A stretch of 64,000 bases of DNA from Mantamonas sphyraenae (Eukaryota > CRuMs > Mantamonadidae). This document shows, one piece after another, positions 22,671 to 34,443 of the stretch. The first letter of the stretch is position 1, and each line of letters begins with the position of its first letter. The stretch is from the NCBI GenBank assembly GCA_026936335.1, contig JAPMXV010000036.1, forward strand, positions 62,001 to 126,000, written 5' to 3'. The position numbers and the translations under genes were made by a program. The notes below the pieces were generated by a model. The model made no database searches and was not told the DNA's origin. It saw only the letters and a program-made list of their open reading frames with translations.

Positions 22671-23951
22671 TCACATCATGCGGTTGCGCAGGTCCTCCAA
22701 CTTCTTCAGGATCTCGCTCACGCTGCGGTCCAGCTCCTCCGCAATCCCCTCCTGCTTGCTCGCCTCCAGGGTAGCAAACTGCTCGCACAGGTCGCCGTCC
22801 ACCACACCCTTGACTGGGAAGAAGTACGAGCGGTACGACAGGTGGTCGCGTCCACACAGCGGCGGGTTTTCCTGACGCATGTGCATCTCCAGATGGGAGA
22901 AAAAGTCCACGTCTTCGCGGGAGGTGAACGGCAACATGGCCCCCATCGTGCCGTACAGACCCATGTACAGCAGTGCGTCCGGTCCGCCAGGCACCAGCGA
23001 CGCCACGTCCATGCTCAACACAGTTTCGCCCACGTGGTACTGCATCGTCGTCTCCAGCGTGTGCTTGCCGTCCTCCGTGTCCCACTTGACCTTGCTTGCG
23101 CTCGGGTCCTCCTCAAAGTCGCTGTTCACTTCGCTCGGCAGCCGCTGAACAAACAAGTTGCCAAACTTGTCCGCCCCGGCCACCGTGTCGTAGTCCAGCA
23201 GCACCGACGCAGTCAGGTGCCGCGGCACGCTGTCGCTCGCAAACACGTAGATGCGGTTGTTGTCGCTGCGCCGGTACGTGCCATAGTAGAAACTCTGGTT
23301 CAGATCGCCGATTACGATGCGGTTGCCGTGCGTGTGCAGCGACGTGATAAAATTGGGCACGTCCTTGTTCTCGCTCTTCTTCAGCAGCTTCTGCCCGCCA
23401 CTGCTAAACACACACAGCTTGTTGCCCAGGCCCGCAAGCACCCTGCCCTGGAACATGGCCAGTGCCCCCGGCACGTCATCCACCTTGGTTGTGTGCACCA
23501 GACTCAGCTCAGGCGAGCTGCCTTCCTCCTCCGCACCCGCCCCAAACGCGTACAGGTAGATGCGTCCTCCGTTGTGCCTTCGCGGCGCAAATGCAAGGTC
23601 ACACGCCGCCCCCACTGCCAGGTACGTCGTTTCCTCGTCTCCCTCCAGCTTACCCATGGCCATGCTGAACGCCGCGTCGTTCTCCTCAAGCTCCACCACA
23701 GCCACCGTGTCCATGCTCTCCGGGTCCAGCAGCCTCACACGTGAGCTCCACTTGCCTGCGCCGGCCTTGTCTGTTTTGAGCACAAACGACTCTTCCTCCT
23801 CGTCCTCGTCCTCCTCATCCTCGTCTGCGCCTGCGTTTGCGCTCGACGACGACGACGACGATGTGGCCTCCACATCCATGCCATCCTCCACCTTGGCCTT
23901 CCCCTTGCCCTTGGCATCGCCCATGTCCACCTCTTCGCCTGAGGATGAGGA

Positions 23952-23984
<33 letters not shown>

Positions 23985-26927
23985 TGAACCAGCTGCGGAC
24001 GCTGCATTCTGGTCGGTTTCCAGGATGACCAGCGTGCCTGTCGGCTGATGGACTTGGAACTTGCGCGGGGTGTTGGGCAGCGGCACAGCAACTTGGTTGA
24101 ACTGCTCGCCGACACGGTCGACGGTGAGGATGCGCAGCACGTCGTCGGTGACGCTGACCAGTCCGCCGGGACACACCTCTGCGTCGAGCGAGGCCAGGAA
24201 GGACACTGCGTCTGTGGACACGGGTGTCATCTGCATGCGGCCGTTGTGCAGGTACGAGAGCCAGATGCGTGAGCTCAGAGCAGCCACAGCGCGCGTGCCT
24301 TCAAACTCAACGCAAGCCAGCTTGACAGGCCGTGTGCCCACAAACCGCGTGCGGTTGTCGCTCAGCGTGCCGTTCAGTGCGTCCATGGTGGCACGCACCA
24401 CCACGCCGTTCTGCAGGCCGATGTGCAGAGACAGTCCTCCAGGCTGCAGCTCTGCAATCTGCAACGACACAGGCGTGGCAGGCAGCACCTGGATGGCCAC
24501 CTCCTCCAACGCTGCGTCGTGATCCAGCGACAGAATACGCACAGTGCCGTCGTTGCCACCCACAGCAAGGAACTTGGCGCGCTGTCGTCCTTCCGGCACC
24601 TCACCCACAGCAATGCAGCACACATCGATGTTGATGTCACGGCGGTCGATCTGCTTCAGCGTACCACCCTGGTCCAGCTCAAAGTAGATGACGTCGCCGC
24701 CCGAGAGCACAATGATGACCTGCGTGTTGTTCACCGCGGAAAACAGAATGGTCTTGCGACCCGGGCAGGCCCACTCTACGATGCGATTCTGGTTGTGGAT
24801 GTGTCGCAGGCCCTGTGGATGCACCTGCACAATGCTCGACTCACCCACCTGGGCCACATTGAGCGTGCTTGTCACCGCCAGGATGCCCGTGTCCTTCACA
24901 TCCTTGATCTCGTCGTCGACCTGCAGCGTCACCGTGGCGTTGACAAAGCTCACCACCACATACTTGTGATACTGGCTTGCTGCGCTGGCCTTGATTGTCC
25001 AGATGCCCGTGGGTGCGCCGGGCAGCTTGTTGCTGGCCACCTCGGTCACCGCGAGACCATGGCGCAGGATGCGAAACGACGAACGTGCACCCGCGCCACA
25101 CATGGAGTACACCTGTGGCGTCAGCTCCTTGGCCAGGTCCAGCACGCGAAAGTCGGTGACCGGCGAGAGGGAATCCAGCTCGTCCACCACCGCCAAATGC
25201 CGCAGGGCCGTGGGTTCAAACACAGCATGCGGATGCTCGCTGGCATCCTCCTCACTGGTGAGCACGGGTTCGTCTTCGCCGTCGCCAATGTCCGTAAACT
25301 GCAGGTAGACGTGGTTGCCAAACTCGGCGGCCACAAACAGATATCCCGACTGCAGGATGCTGATGCTGTTTGCCACGGGCACGGTGTCAAAGTACTGGAT
25401 TACGAGGCTGGACACAACATCGTCGTCGTGCTCCAGCGTGATTTTGTACAAGTCACCGTACTCGCTCTGCGCAAGAATGAAAAACATGCTGGTTTGCTTG
25501 TGCACAGCGTACGACGTGAGCAACACCGAACGCTCCTGCGGCAAATCAGCACGGCGCGGAATAATCACCGTCTTGCTCTGGCCGTTCAAGTTGCGGTACT
25601 CGATGCTGTTCTCGCTGCACACAATCACGCCGCCCGGCCCGTTGGTCCACTCGATTTCAGACCCGGCACTGGCCGATCCGGGCACAGGGATGAGCATGTT
25701 GGCCAAACGGTCCACAGGCTGGGCGTCCTTGCGCACGACGTGGTTCAGGCCCAGCTCCAGCTCGTAAAACGCGAGCACTTTGTCTGTGTCTGCAAACGCC
25801 TCTCCTGTGCTGTCTGTGTCCACATCCGAGTAGTCAAGCTCCAGCGCTGCGTACGTTGGGTTCTGCAGAAACACGTCCAGGGCTGTTGTTGCAAACACCA
25901 GCGTGTTGCTCCTGTGTGCCTCCAGCGGCGACGAAATCGTCAAGTTGTCCTGTGTGTCACGCTGCAGCACATACACCAGCTTCTGCTTTTCGACAGCACT
26001 GACCATCACAGCGCGGCCTGTCATACATGCGTGTGGTTTGTGTGGCAAGCAAGGCCACGCGCGTGTGCGTCGATACACGGAACGGGTGTCAGCAGGCGGG
26101 GCTTGATCTCATGCGCGCGCGCTTTCCGAGCTCGTCCCACGCAGCCGCTGCAGCCAACGGTGCACACAATCAGGCCAGCAGCACACCATGGTCACCGAGT
26201 GACTACGGTGTAGTTGTGTGCAGCCGAGTGCGTGCGCTGCGAGGCGGCAGCGGCCGCGTGAAAGCATCGACTAAAATTTCGGCGGGAGGGCTCGCGAGGA
26301 CGTGGAGGGGCAAGGTGCCACAGGGCGCAAGTAGGGAAAGGGGGCATGGCAACTGACCCATGGGATCCATGGCAAGGAACTGGCCAGGGACAATGCGACG
26401 GCAGCCGGACTTGCCGTACGTCTCTTGGTGCAGCTTGTTCCAAGTGTTGCGGCCGTAGTCGTACGCCAGGACGACGACCTTGCCGCTGTCCGAGCCCACA
26501 AGCAGGTTGTCCTGGGTGCCAGCAGTTCGAAATGCCACAAGAGAGCGCACCACACCAAAGATCTCTGTGGAAAGCACGCTGTTGAGCTTGCCCGTGTTGT
26601 CATCTGCGCGCATGAGCTCTAGCACGTGGCCTCTCGCCACGACGATTTCCTGTGAGCATGTGATCGTGCCCGCCTCCGTGTCAGCGGCTGTGCAGACTCT
26701 TCTCCGCGGGACGGCGTGTGTGGCATGTGTGTGTATGGCAACCCTCATGTATGACGTCGGACATGGTGTCATGGTGTGTCCCAAAGGTGCATGGAAGGAC
26801 AATGGAAGAGCAACGGCGCTGACGGCCAACTCACCTGCCCGTCGTGGTTCTCCTTGCCAGAAAAGTTGCCCACCACAGAGTGAGTGATGGCCGAAGGTCC
26901 TTGCAGGGTCAGGTTGTACAAATGCAT
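22671..26927 (-). CDS. SF3B3: Splicing factor 3b subunit 3 (SAP130/Rse1)
   Basis: Scaffold of the U2 snRNP SF3b complex, 1,243 residues (human 1,217). Collinear similarity to SF3B3 runs the whole length: MHLYNLTLQ and HQETYGKSGCRRIVPGQFLA near the start, IQYFDTVPVANSISIL, LLDYDTVAGADKFGN, and HPPLCGRDHLSYRSYFFPVK-like and GDLCEQF blocks at the end. The shorter similarity to DDB1 is family background. Exons are 26835-26927, 26358-26649 and 22671-26017. A lineage-specific insert near 23760-24010 consists of Ser runs (TCG repeats) plus Asp/Glu, in the loop where the human protein has an acidic/helical segment. The start at 26927 is 94 bp from the divergent microgene start. Confidence 0.97.
23955..23992. 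repeat. (GAC/TCG)n trinucleotide tract coding poly-Ser in SF3B3
   Basis: GAC/GAT triplets on the plus strand read as TCG/TCA Ser codons on the minus strand. Comparable tracts occur in the dynein, eIF5B, PIG-A and doublecortin-like genes, so the tract type is a genome habit rather than specific to this gene. Confidence 0.85.
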
Positions 26928-27021
26928 CTTGCTCTGGCCAGATTGGGGTGGTGAGCATCGCGCTGGCGCCGCCAAGAAACAAGCCACACACACACAAACA
27001 CACACACACACAAACAGAACA
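26928..27021. promoter_or_regulatory. Divergent intergenic region, SF3B3 and Cys-rich microgene
   Basis: 94 bp separate the two start codons. The side next to the microgene is a (CA)n run (about 26985-27012), so the microgene 5' UTR is very short or repeat-derived. Confidence 0.6.
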
Positions 27022-27446
27022 ATGTGTTGGGAAACGACGTGCGGTATGTACAAACCAAACACGATGGGCCAGAGAGCTTGTTGTGTCCTCTGGACGCCCA
27101 AACCGCCGGTTGTCTGGCTACGGGCGTCCGGACACGTGCCAGAACAGCCAGAACTCCACACTCACACTGTCCACGCACTGTCCACACACAGAAAACTGCC
27201 AGCTGAAGACTTGGGACGGATGTGGACAGCACAAGAACGCAATCATGAGCAAGGTGCGTGCTGGGTGGACGGTTTTCGCGTTCCATCACCACTTTTCTCG
27301 AATCTCCGCCCGTTTTCCTCGCCTTCCGCCTCCCAGTGGCTGACACATGGAGCGCCGCGTCCTCCCTGCAGATTCCCGAGAACGAGCAGTGCAAGTGCAG
27401 TGCCCAAGACCGCCGCCCTGCTGGCAGCTCATGCACAATTCAATGA
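27022..27446 (+). CDS. Cys-rich 52-residue microprotein, three exons with a 22-nt first coding exon
   Basis: Hidden small gene between SF3B3 and RagA/B. Exon 27022-27043 (22 nt) reads MCWETTC-G; exon 27192-27253 continues ENCQLKTWDGCGQHKNAIMS; exon 27372-27446 gives IPENEQCKC and a short tail to TGA. The donors are GTATGT and GTGCGT, the acceptors CACAG and CTGCAG, and the phases agree at both junctions. The Cys/His spacing (C-x2-C, then C-G-x-H, then I-P-x3-Q-C-x-C) is that of a widespread family of tiny proteins in fungi, plants and bacteria that I know only as uncharacterised; zinc binding is likely. A blind 52-residue match to that pattern makes chance very unlikely. The stop faces RagA/B 79 bp away. 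Confidence 0.82.
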
Positions 27447-27525
27447 AAACCTCGTCTTCCATTCCTTCTTCAGCCCACGCGTCACAATGACCGCATGTGT
27501 GCTCTTGTTTGCTCCACCAATCTGC

Positions 27526-28925
27526 TCACTTGGTGCTCTTGATGAACTTTTCAAAGTGGTTGCGTGCCACCTGGATGTTGATCAGCGTGGCGGCCGATTC
27601 GATTTGCGCGTCGCTCATGATCACCATCACGTACGTGTTTGTGGTGAACATGTCCACAAACGCTGCGTAGTTCTTGTTGCGCACTTCCATGCACTTGAAG
27701 TTCGTCTGGCTCTTGCCGCAGCTAAGCTTGAACTGCTTGATGATGTTCGACACCTTTTCGAAGCGATGCACGTCCTTGTGTGTCTTCATTGTCGCGTGCG
27801 AGATCACCAGGAACGTTGATCGCTGCATGGGTGCGTGTGGGTGTGTGCGGGTGGGTGTGTGTTTTCCAATGTCAGCGTGTGCCCCATCCCCACTCCCTCT
27901 TCTGTCTCTCGTGCCACTCTGCGTGCGTTTCCCCGTATCCTTATCCCACCGCATGGCACCACTCACCTCAAACAGTACAACCTCGTCGGCTTCGCAGATC
28001 TGGCAAAAGTTGTCCAGATGCGACTCGAGCAGGTTGACGTTGGGGATCAGCGAGTACACAATGGCCGACCACGCCTTGTACAGGGTCTCGTCCCAAATCG
28101 ACGTGCGGAAGCAGACCACGTCGAGCGGCTCGCTCAATTGCTGCAGCTCCTGCTCGCGCTTGGCAAACAGGTCGTCGCGCTGCTCCTCGGGAATCAGATC
28201 CATCTTGTGAATGAGGCAAAAGATTTTGGCGTCCTTGCTGTTCTCGATGATGGCTTCCAGGCACGACGTGTAGTAGTGGATGTCCTTCTCCAGCTCCTTG
28301 CTCTCGATGTCAAACACGTAGATCAACACCTCCACGTTCTTGAAGATCTGGTCCCGTTGGCTCGCAAAGTAGTTCTCCATGAACGCCTCTTGTCTGCGGC
28401 ACGTCGTGTCAGTGACCACTGTGTCTTCCCTCTCCAACCGTGTGCGTGTGTCTTGCACACGCGTGGTCCTATTGCCAGCTCCCGCCCATCACGTGTTCCC
28501 CGCTTAGGGGCCAGCCAACCTGCCGTCCACGCCAACTCACCCTCCGCAGTCCCACAGATTCAGCACCAGGTTGCCCAGGAAGCGCACGTTGCTGTGTTCC
28601 ACGTCGATCGTGGCTCCCAGACGCGCCGTGTCGCGTGCTGTACCAGGTGTGCCATACACCCACCGCCCGTGTGTGTTCCGTTTCGCCCGCGTCAGCAAAG
28701 AGTGCCCAGCGTGCATTTTTCGTCGGAACCAACCGGCTCCCGGCTCGCCTCTCGCACGTCACGCCTCTCTCTCTGCGTCCGTCCTCGCCATCCAAACAAT
28801 CGCCTGCTTCTCTCTTCACACCTACCGATGTAGTTGGCAAAGATGATCGAGCGCATGCTCGTCTTGCCAGATGCGCTCTTGCCCATCAACAGCACCTTCT
28901 TCTTTGAGCTCGAGGCCACAGACAT
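27526..28925 (-). CDS. RRAGA: RagA/B (Gtr1) small GTPase
   Basis: Rag GTPase that recruits TORC1 to lysosome or vacuole membranes in response to amino acids, acting as a heterodimer with RagC/D. Four exons encode the P-loop GKSASGKTS, then [30 protein letters not shown] (G4), the [15 protein letters not shown] block and the C-terminal roadblock-type domain ([24 protein letters not shown]-like). Identity to animal RagA is high throughout. Introns fall after FANYIG, after WDCGG and after EVVLFE. The ATG at 28925 gives [17 protein letters not shown]; an upstream in-frame ATG at 28964 is less likely. Confidence 0.97.
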
Positions 28926-29118
28926 ATTTCTGCAAGGAGGATCTCCGATCCATGTCAGTGTCACCCTTCACGCACCCATCCCCATTCCCCCCGTGTCTTC
29001 ACTCACGGCAGTACGAGTGATTAAAAGTTGTTTTGGGGACGAGGGCGGCCTGGACCATCCCACACTGTATTCCACCGTTCCCTCTCCTCTCCTTCCCCCC
29101 CCCCTCCTTTGAGCACCA

Positions 29119-29929
29119 TCACAAAGTGTCCAGCAAAATTATCCTGATCTCAACCTGCCGCTCAAACTCAGCAAACGACACTTTCTTTTCCAGGTCACTG
29201 CCGCTGTTGACAAGGAACGACCGGATGGACGCGTTGGCATCGCTCTCGTTGCCAAACCGTCTGGCCAAGATGCGACAACAGTCGGAAATGGTAATGTACC
29301 CGCTGGGCGGGTCGTCCACATCGTACATCAGAAACTCTATCAGATTCACCTGTGTCCATGCGCCCTAGCACATGTCAGCGCGTGTGTGGGGCACAGCTCA
29401 TATTCCATCACATCCATCACATCTCCAGCCTCCTCTGCGCTTTTCCTGCAACCTTGCGGCCGCGCAGCGCCAACCGGAAATCCGTTGCTTTGCAAACGCC
29501 TCCGTATGGTTCCCCCACCCCCCTTCAAGAGACAACGCAGCCCCGAAGATCACCTCCTTCCTTCCCCGTAGCCACCTACCAGCCTGTAAGTCGTGGTCAC
29601 CGAGCCACGCACGCTGAGAAAGGCTTCGTAGAGGTCGTCGAGGGTGATGCGGCCTCTGCCCGACCCGTCTATCTGCCACACCAGGTCCTGCACCGTGGAC
29701 TTTTTGATTGGTGCTCCCAAGGCTTTGTACTTGGCTGTGAGATCTTTCAGTGTGATGTAGCCCCTGTCCTTTGTGTCCAGCCGAGCGTACACCTCGGCAA
29801 GCTGGACGTACTCGTCGTAGTCCTGCCAGTGGGACGCGCCCTTGTGTGTCAGTGTTCCCATGCACGGCATGGCATGCAACCTCCCTCTCCATGGGCTTCA
29901 CTCACCATTTTGCTCTCTGACGACGACAT
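29119..29929 (-). CDS. EF-hand calmodulin-like protein, divergent from CFAP91
   Basis: Small protein of about 165 residues in three exons. The first codes only for MSSSESKM, then come two introns (donors GTGAGT and GT near 29577). Four EF-hand-like units can be seen: DTKDRGYITLKD, DGSGRGRITLDD, a third with an insertion in the loop (DVDDPPSGYITISD), and a fourth that is degenerate. Only the second is close to a full Ca2+ loop, so binding may be weak. Target and location are unknown. The start codon lies 47 bp from that of CFAP91 on the other strand, so shared regulation and a ciliary role are reasonable inferences. Not recognised as a named EFCAB or centrin. Confidence 0.8.
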
Positions 29930-29976
29930 CGTGGCGGGCGTTGTGTTTCCCACGCCCTCGCACCCAACCCACAAGC
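29930..29976. promoter_or_regulatory. 47-bp divergent promoter, EF-hand gene and CFAP91
   Basis: Only 47 bp lie between the two start codons (ATG at 29929 minus and 29977 plus). Both transcripts must start within this space or inside the opposite gene. No named motif is seen. Confidence 0.65.
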
Positions 29977-32586
29977 ATGTCACACACGCGGACCACCACC
30001 CGTGTGCATGACCATCTCTATGGTAGGTGCAGCCAACGTGTGCTTACCCTGCAGAGTGCCACTGCGCTCGCAGGGACCTGTGAGAGCGACATTCCCAAGG
30101 CCCCCCTTGCCCGGCCTTTCGACCGTTGCCAGCCTCTCTGACGCCCCCACCACGCAGACAATGAGTTTATGGTCAGCGACATCCGGGACCAGCTGCGGCA
30201 CCATCAGCGCGCCACAGCAGCCCAGGTGGAGAAGGTGCCCGTCTTTGACAACATGTTCAGCGACGTCGCCAAGTATCCGCGCAGCGGCTATCGAATGAAG
30301 GTCGACCCTCGCAAGGAGGTGTCTGCTGATATCCAGCAGGTACGTGTGCGCCCGCACTCTACCCATCCATGCCTTTCCCACACAGAGACACACACAGAGA
30401 TCCACACACACACCATGCACCTTGTCCATGCCCCCGGGCTGGGTCCCCTTTTTCCACACCGGCTCACACCCGCCCCCCATTTTACGCCCATCCACCTGCC
30501 TTCAGGCCAAGTTCAACACTGTGCTGGCTGAGCAGCACTCGCGACAGACAGGAACCGACAACGCAGTGACGTCCAGCACCCGTGCAGCCAAGGAGCAAGC
30601 GCTCACTGTGGCCACGGGACATGACCGCTTCAAATACTTCAGCCAACCGGTGTTGCCGTATCTCCAATCCGTCCAGCCCGAAGTGTAGGTCGCCCTCCAC
30701 AGCGTCAACGCACACCTGCACAGCCACATGCACACGCACCATACATACTGCGCCTACACGGTGTACCCATGTGTGGCCACTGACACACATACATCACCCG
30801 CTCGCACAGCGTGCTGGCGCCTGAAAAGGTGAAGATGGAGAGCAGCAACATTCTGCAACGGCCGGCGTCGCCGACAGCCAAGACCGTGGGCACACAGACA
30901 GACTATCGCGAAAACGAAGCGCAAACCGACCCATACACACCGGACGAGGTGCACCCTGAGGGGTCGGAACCAGAGCTGCTCACGCTGCAGCATCTCAAGT
31001 TTGGGGCGGGTTTGCCTGCGGGCGAGCACGAGGTGGAGATGATTGAGCGTGCGCGGCAACGACGCGAGTTCAACGCCAACCTGCCTCCCATCAACGACCC
31101 GTCGACGTTTGAGCTGCGACGCAAGATGTTGGAGGAGCAGGAGTTGAAGGAGTGGGAGGAGCGGGAGGAGCAGATCAAGCGTGTGCAGGACCAGCGCATC
31201 GAATTGCTGAAACAGGCCATCATTGCACGGGAGGAACAGACGGAAAAGCTGAACGAGGAGCGGCTGGAGCAGATGAAGGCGCTGCGGGAGAAGGAGAAGG
31301 AGGCGGCCATCGACAAAATCCGCAAGCGGCGCATCAAGACGTTCCGCAAGTTGGCTGAGAAGCGCAAGAACGTGGAGGGCAAGCGTGAAAAGAGGGACAT
31401 TGTGCTGGAGTATGCAGACTACGGCAGCAAGGTGTATGCGCCGCGCAACAGGGACGGCCTGGTGTCGGACAACGGCACCGATGCACACAAACAGGTGGAG
31501 GCCGCGGTGCCCACTGTGGCCACAGAGTACCAAACGTTGCACCTGCTGGATCAGACTCTGCCCATGAAGATGACGGTGAAGAACGTACACAGCGTGCCAA
31601 ACACCGCACGCAGCCGCAGCGGACGCCACGCTGCCACAAAGTCGGCACGGCAGCGCACACAGCTGGCCACGGAGCTGGCACGCATGGATGCCCTGCTCAA
31701 GACCCAAAAGATGGAGAAGCAGGCGGCGGCAGCTGCAGCCAAGACGGGGGGCAAGAAGAAAAAGACCATCAGCAAGGCGCTGGCAAAGCACAGGCAAGAA
31801 AAGGCGCCCGAAAGGCCTCCCACACCCGAGGTGGAGGAACCGGACGAGGACGAGGACGTCACCGTGGCTGTTATCCACCTGCAGCGGCTGCTTCGCGGCC
31901 GTTCGCACCAGAACGTCATGTTTGAGGGCAAGGAGAAGCGTCTGGAGCTGATCTACGAGCTGCGTCCGGAGGAGGACGAAATGGGCACTCTGGAGCTGGA
32001 AGAGGTGGCGGCAGAGGAGGTGGACGACCGCTCGCTGCACAGGCAGCGCATGCTGGACGCGACACTGGATGCCATCCAGGGCGAGCTGGTGGGCAACACC
32101 CTGGACTTTCTTTCGAAGGAACTGGTGCGTGCTCGGCAGGAGGCCAAGATCCGTGCGCGTGTGGAGGCGGCGGAGAAGGAGCGCAGGATGCGCGAGGCGC
32201 TGGAGAGCGGGCGACGCCAACAGGAGGAGGAGATGCGTGCCAAGCAGGACGAGATCTTCCGTGTGCACATGGAGGTGCACCACGGCACTGTGGACTCGTA
32301 CCTTGCCGGCATCCAGAGGCGTGCCATCGAGGCCTCGTCGAACGAGCAGGCCGAGGACGAGATGCGCCACAAGGTTACGGCACTGCGCAGCAGCAAGCAG
32401 GAGCTGCGCGACGAGGAGGTCAGCGACGCAGAGGCCGTCAAGGAACTCATCCTGGAGTTTGTCATCCCGGAGATCGACCGCAACATCCAGTCGCGCGAGC
32501 AGCAGCTGCAGATCAAGAAGTACGAACTCGCCGCTCACAAGACCATGGTTGCGTGGGGTGCAGAGACCAGCCGTCGCCGTGGATGA
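29977..32586 (+). CDS. CFAP91: Cilia- and flagella-associated protein 91 (MAATS1/AAT-1)
   Basis: Axonemal protein of the radial-spoke base (calmodulin- and spoke-associated complex), needed for motility. 727 residues (human about 767). Exons are 29977-30022, 30158-30339, 30506-30684 and 30810-32586, with phases in agreement. The N terminus matches the human start (VHDHLYDNEFMVS, VEKVPVFDNMFSDVAKYPR, FKYFSQPVLPYLQ). The core has VGTQTDYRENEAQTDPYTP, PELLTLQHLKFGAGLPAG and EVEMIERARQRREF, followed by long charged coiled coil, VIHLQRLLRGRSHQNVMFEG and DFLSKELVRARQE. The first exon is only 46 nt and begins MSHTRTTTR. Confidence 0.96.
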
Positions 32587-32671
32587 TTGGATGGGCACGA
32601 TGTTGTGTCCCATGTTGTTGGGCGGGCTTCGCGGGTTCGGAACCACCCAAACACTCATTAACACTCAAAAA

Positions 32672-33203
32672 ATGCAGTTTACTCTCAGCACCTACGTGTT
32701 TTTGCTGCTCTGCGTCCTGTCCACCCTCATGGGCGGTGCCATGGCTGCCGAGGCGGCTCCCATGGACGCTGGCGACGGTGAGTTGGACCCCCCCCCGGCG
32801 AGTCGTCCAGCCGTCACCACCTTCCCGCCGCCCGTTGCACTTCCTGCCGTCCCGCACATCCACACACTACCGTCCACAGACACTCTCGCGTGACATGGCA
32901 GCCCGCACGCGTATCTATGCATGCGCCTCTTGCCCTGTCGCGTGTGCCCGCGCGCAATCCACGCCCACGGCTCGTTTTTCTCCCTCTCGTCGACCCGCAT
33001 TTCGGCTGCACCCACGCCCTGGAGACTCGTTTGCGACACGCCACAAGCACGGTCGCACGTGTGTGAGTCCCATCTCCCACACTCTGGCACTCACATGTGC
33101 ACCCTGCACCCGCATCCACACAGTGATTGCCCTGATTCTTGGCCTGATTATCGGCTTTGTGGTCATCTGCGCCGGCCTCGGCTGGTACTCGCGCAGGCAG
33201 TAA
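32672..33203 (+). CDS. 61-residue single-pass membrane micropeptide
   Basis: Two exons (32672-32777 and 33124-33203) flank a long 346-nt intron with donor GTGAGT and acceptor CACAG. The product has a signal peptide (STYVFLLLCVLSTLMGGAMA), a short Ala/Asp-rich stub (AEAAPMDAGDG), one transmembrane helix (VIALILGLIIGFVVICAGLG) and the tail WYSRRQ. The mature form would be little more than a membrane helix with a basic cytosolic end, as in small regulators of transporters or pumps. No homologue recognised. The long intron could hide a further exon that lengthens the ectodomain; I found none with clear splice sites. Confidence 0.65.
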
Positions 33204-33520
33204 GCAGGTCTGTGGTGGAGATACTCAGTACAGCGTCCGGTCAGGCCTTGGTGTGCCTATGCCATCCTGGCTTTGGCCTTGCCTGCTCCCCCTGCCAAAG
33301 AATCACGTCGACGAAAATGAAAAAGCATCTGTCCAGCCAAGCTTGTCCACTTGCTTGTCCCATCGCCTTGCCCGGCACATGCACTTAGGGCATTCACACA
33401 CACTGGGTACCATGACATGGCAACGCAGTGGCTGCATGCACACCCTGCTTGGAGGGTGCTTGCGCTGTGAGAGCCACGTCAACGAGCCAGCGCACACACG
33501 CTTCCCGACACCGTGCCCCC
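33204..33520. other. Intergenic spacer between micropeptide and unknown helical protein
   Basis: 317 bp between two plus-strand genes. It holds no ORF with support, no repeat array and no recognisable RNA gene; it is presumably 3' UTR plus promoter. Confidence 0.6.
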
Positions 33521-34398
33521 ATGTCCAGCCTGGCTTCGTCGGAGCCACTGGTGTCATTTGAGCCCATCCAGATCCACACGGTGACGGTGGTGCATCTGCA
33601 TGAGCCTATCTGGGGCAGCAAGAGTGAAAAGATGGAGCTGCCAGCCACCATCCTCGCACTGTGTGTGCAACTGGAGCTCCTCTTGGAGAAGGAGCAGAAG
33701 GACGGCGCAAAGGGCGTTTCATACACCGAAGCCTATGCGCCGGGCAACTACATGCTTCCACGCAGGGATGCGGTGTGGAAGGAGCTCGAAGAGAGCGTTG
33801 CCAAGTTTGACGCAGAAATGACCGTTCTCGTGAGTTTGTGCGCCGTCCACGCGATTGCACTGTCCCTTGGCCACACCAAGCCTGTGGAGTGTCCTTGTGT
33901 GCGTGCGGCTGACCCGTTCGTGTGTGTGCATGGCCATGTGTGCAGGATTACTTGTCCGACCAGAACATGCACGCCATGTTTCCCTACGTGGCAAGCACAT
34001 ACTGCAACATCACGCAGTCGTGGCCCGACCAGTACGCAGACGCCAAGGACTATCTCATGTTTATGTCGGTCATCAACCAGATTGTGGTGTTGTGTCGCCA
34101 GCTGCAGGAGAATCTGCAGATGGACACTCACCGCTACGTCGCCCACCAGGTGGCCCTCCTCTATGCACCCCTTTCCACCTCTGGCACTGCCCTGTACAGC
34201 TTCCGCAAGCAGGTTGAGGACAATTTCGAAGCCATCAAGGCCACCACAGAACACTCGCCCCACAAGCTCACTCCCAAACAGCAGAAATTCCTGCGCTCCC
34301 TCACCCAAGACCTCCTCACCTTTGTCTCTCGCTTCCCATCCAGTCTCATGAAGAAGGTGCAGCCCTTTGTCGCCTTTCTTGAGCGCGACGACGAGTGA
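33521..34398 (+). CDS. Conserved-looking helical protein of unknown function
   Basis: 253 residues in two exons (33521-33829 and 33946-34398; donor GTGAGT, acceptor GTGCAG, phase 0). The protein is soluble and mostly helical, with Leu-rich amphipathic stretches (ATILALCVQLELLLEKEQ, INQIVVLCRQLQENLQM, RSLTQDLLTFVSRFPSSLMK). There is no signal peptide, membrane segment or catalytic motif. I do not recognise the family. The smooth codon use, clean intron and absence of low complexity argue that it is real and under constraint. Its stop is 45 bp from the convergent CIAO3 stop. Confidence 0.75.
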
Positions 34399-34443
34399 TT
34401 TGACAGGAACGAATGGTTTTTTCTCTCCTCCCGGCTCCTCCTC

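Noticed and set aside
24423-26213. Plus-strand open frame opposite SF3B3
   Set aside because: Shadow frame; the minus strand is collinear with SF3B3 over its full length.
22671-26927. First read as DDB1
   Set aside because: The N terminus, the LLDYDTVAGADKFGN block and the end GDLCEQF follow SF3B3; DDB1 is only a family relative.
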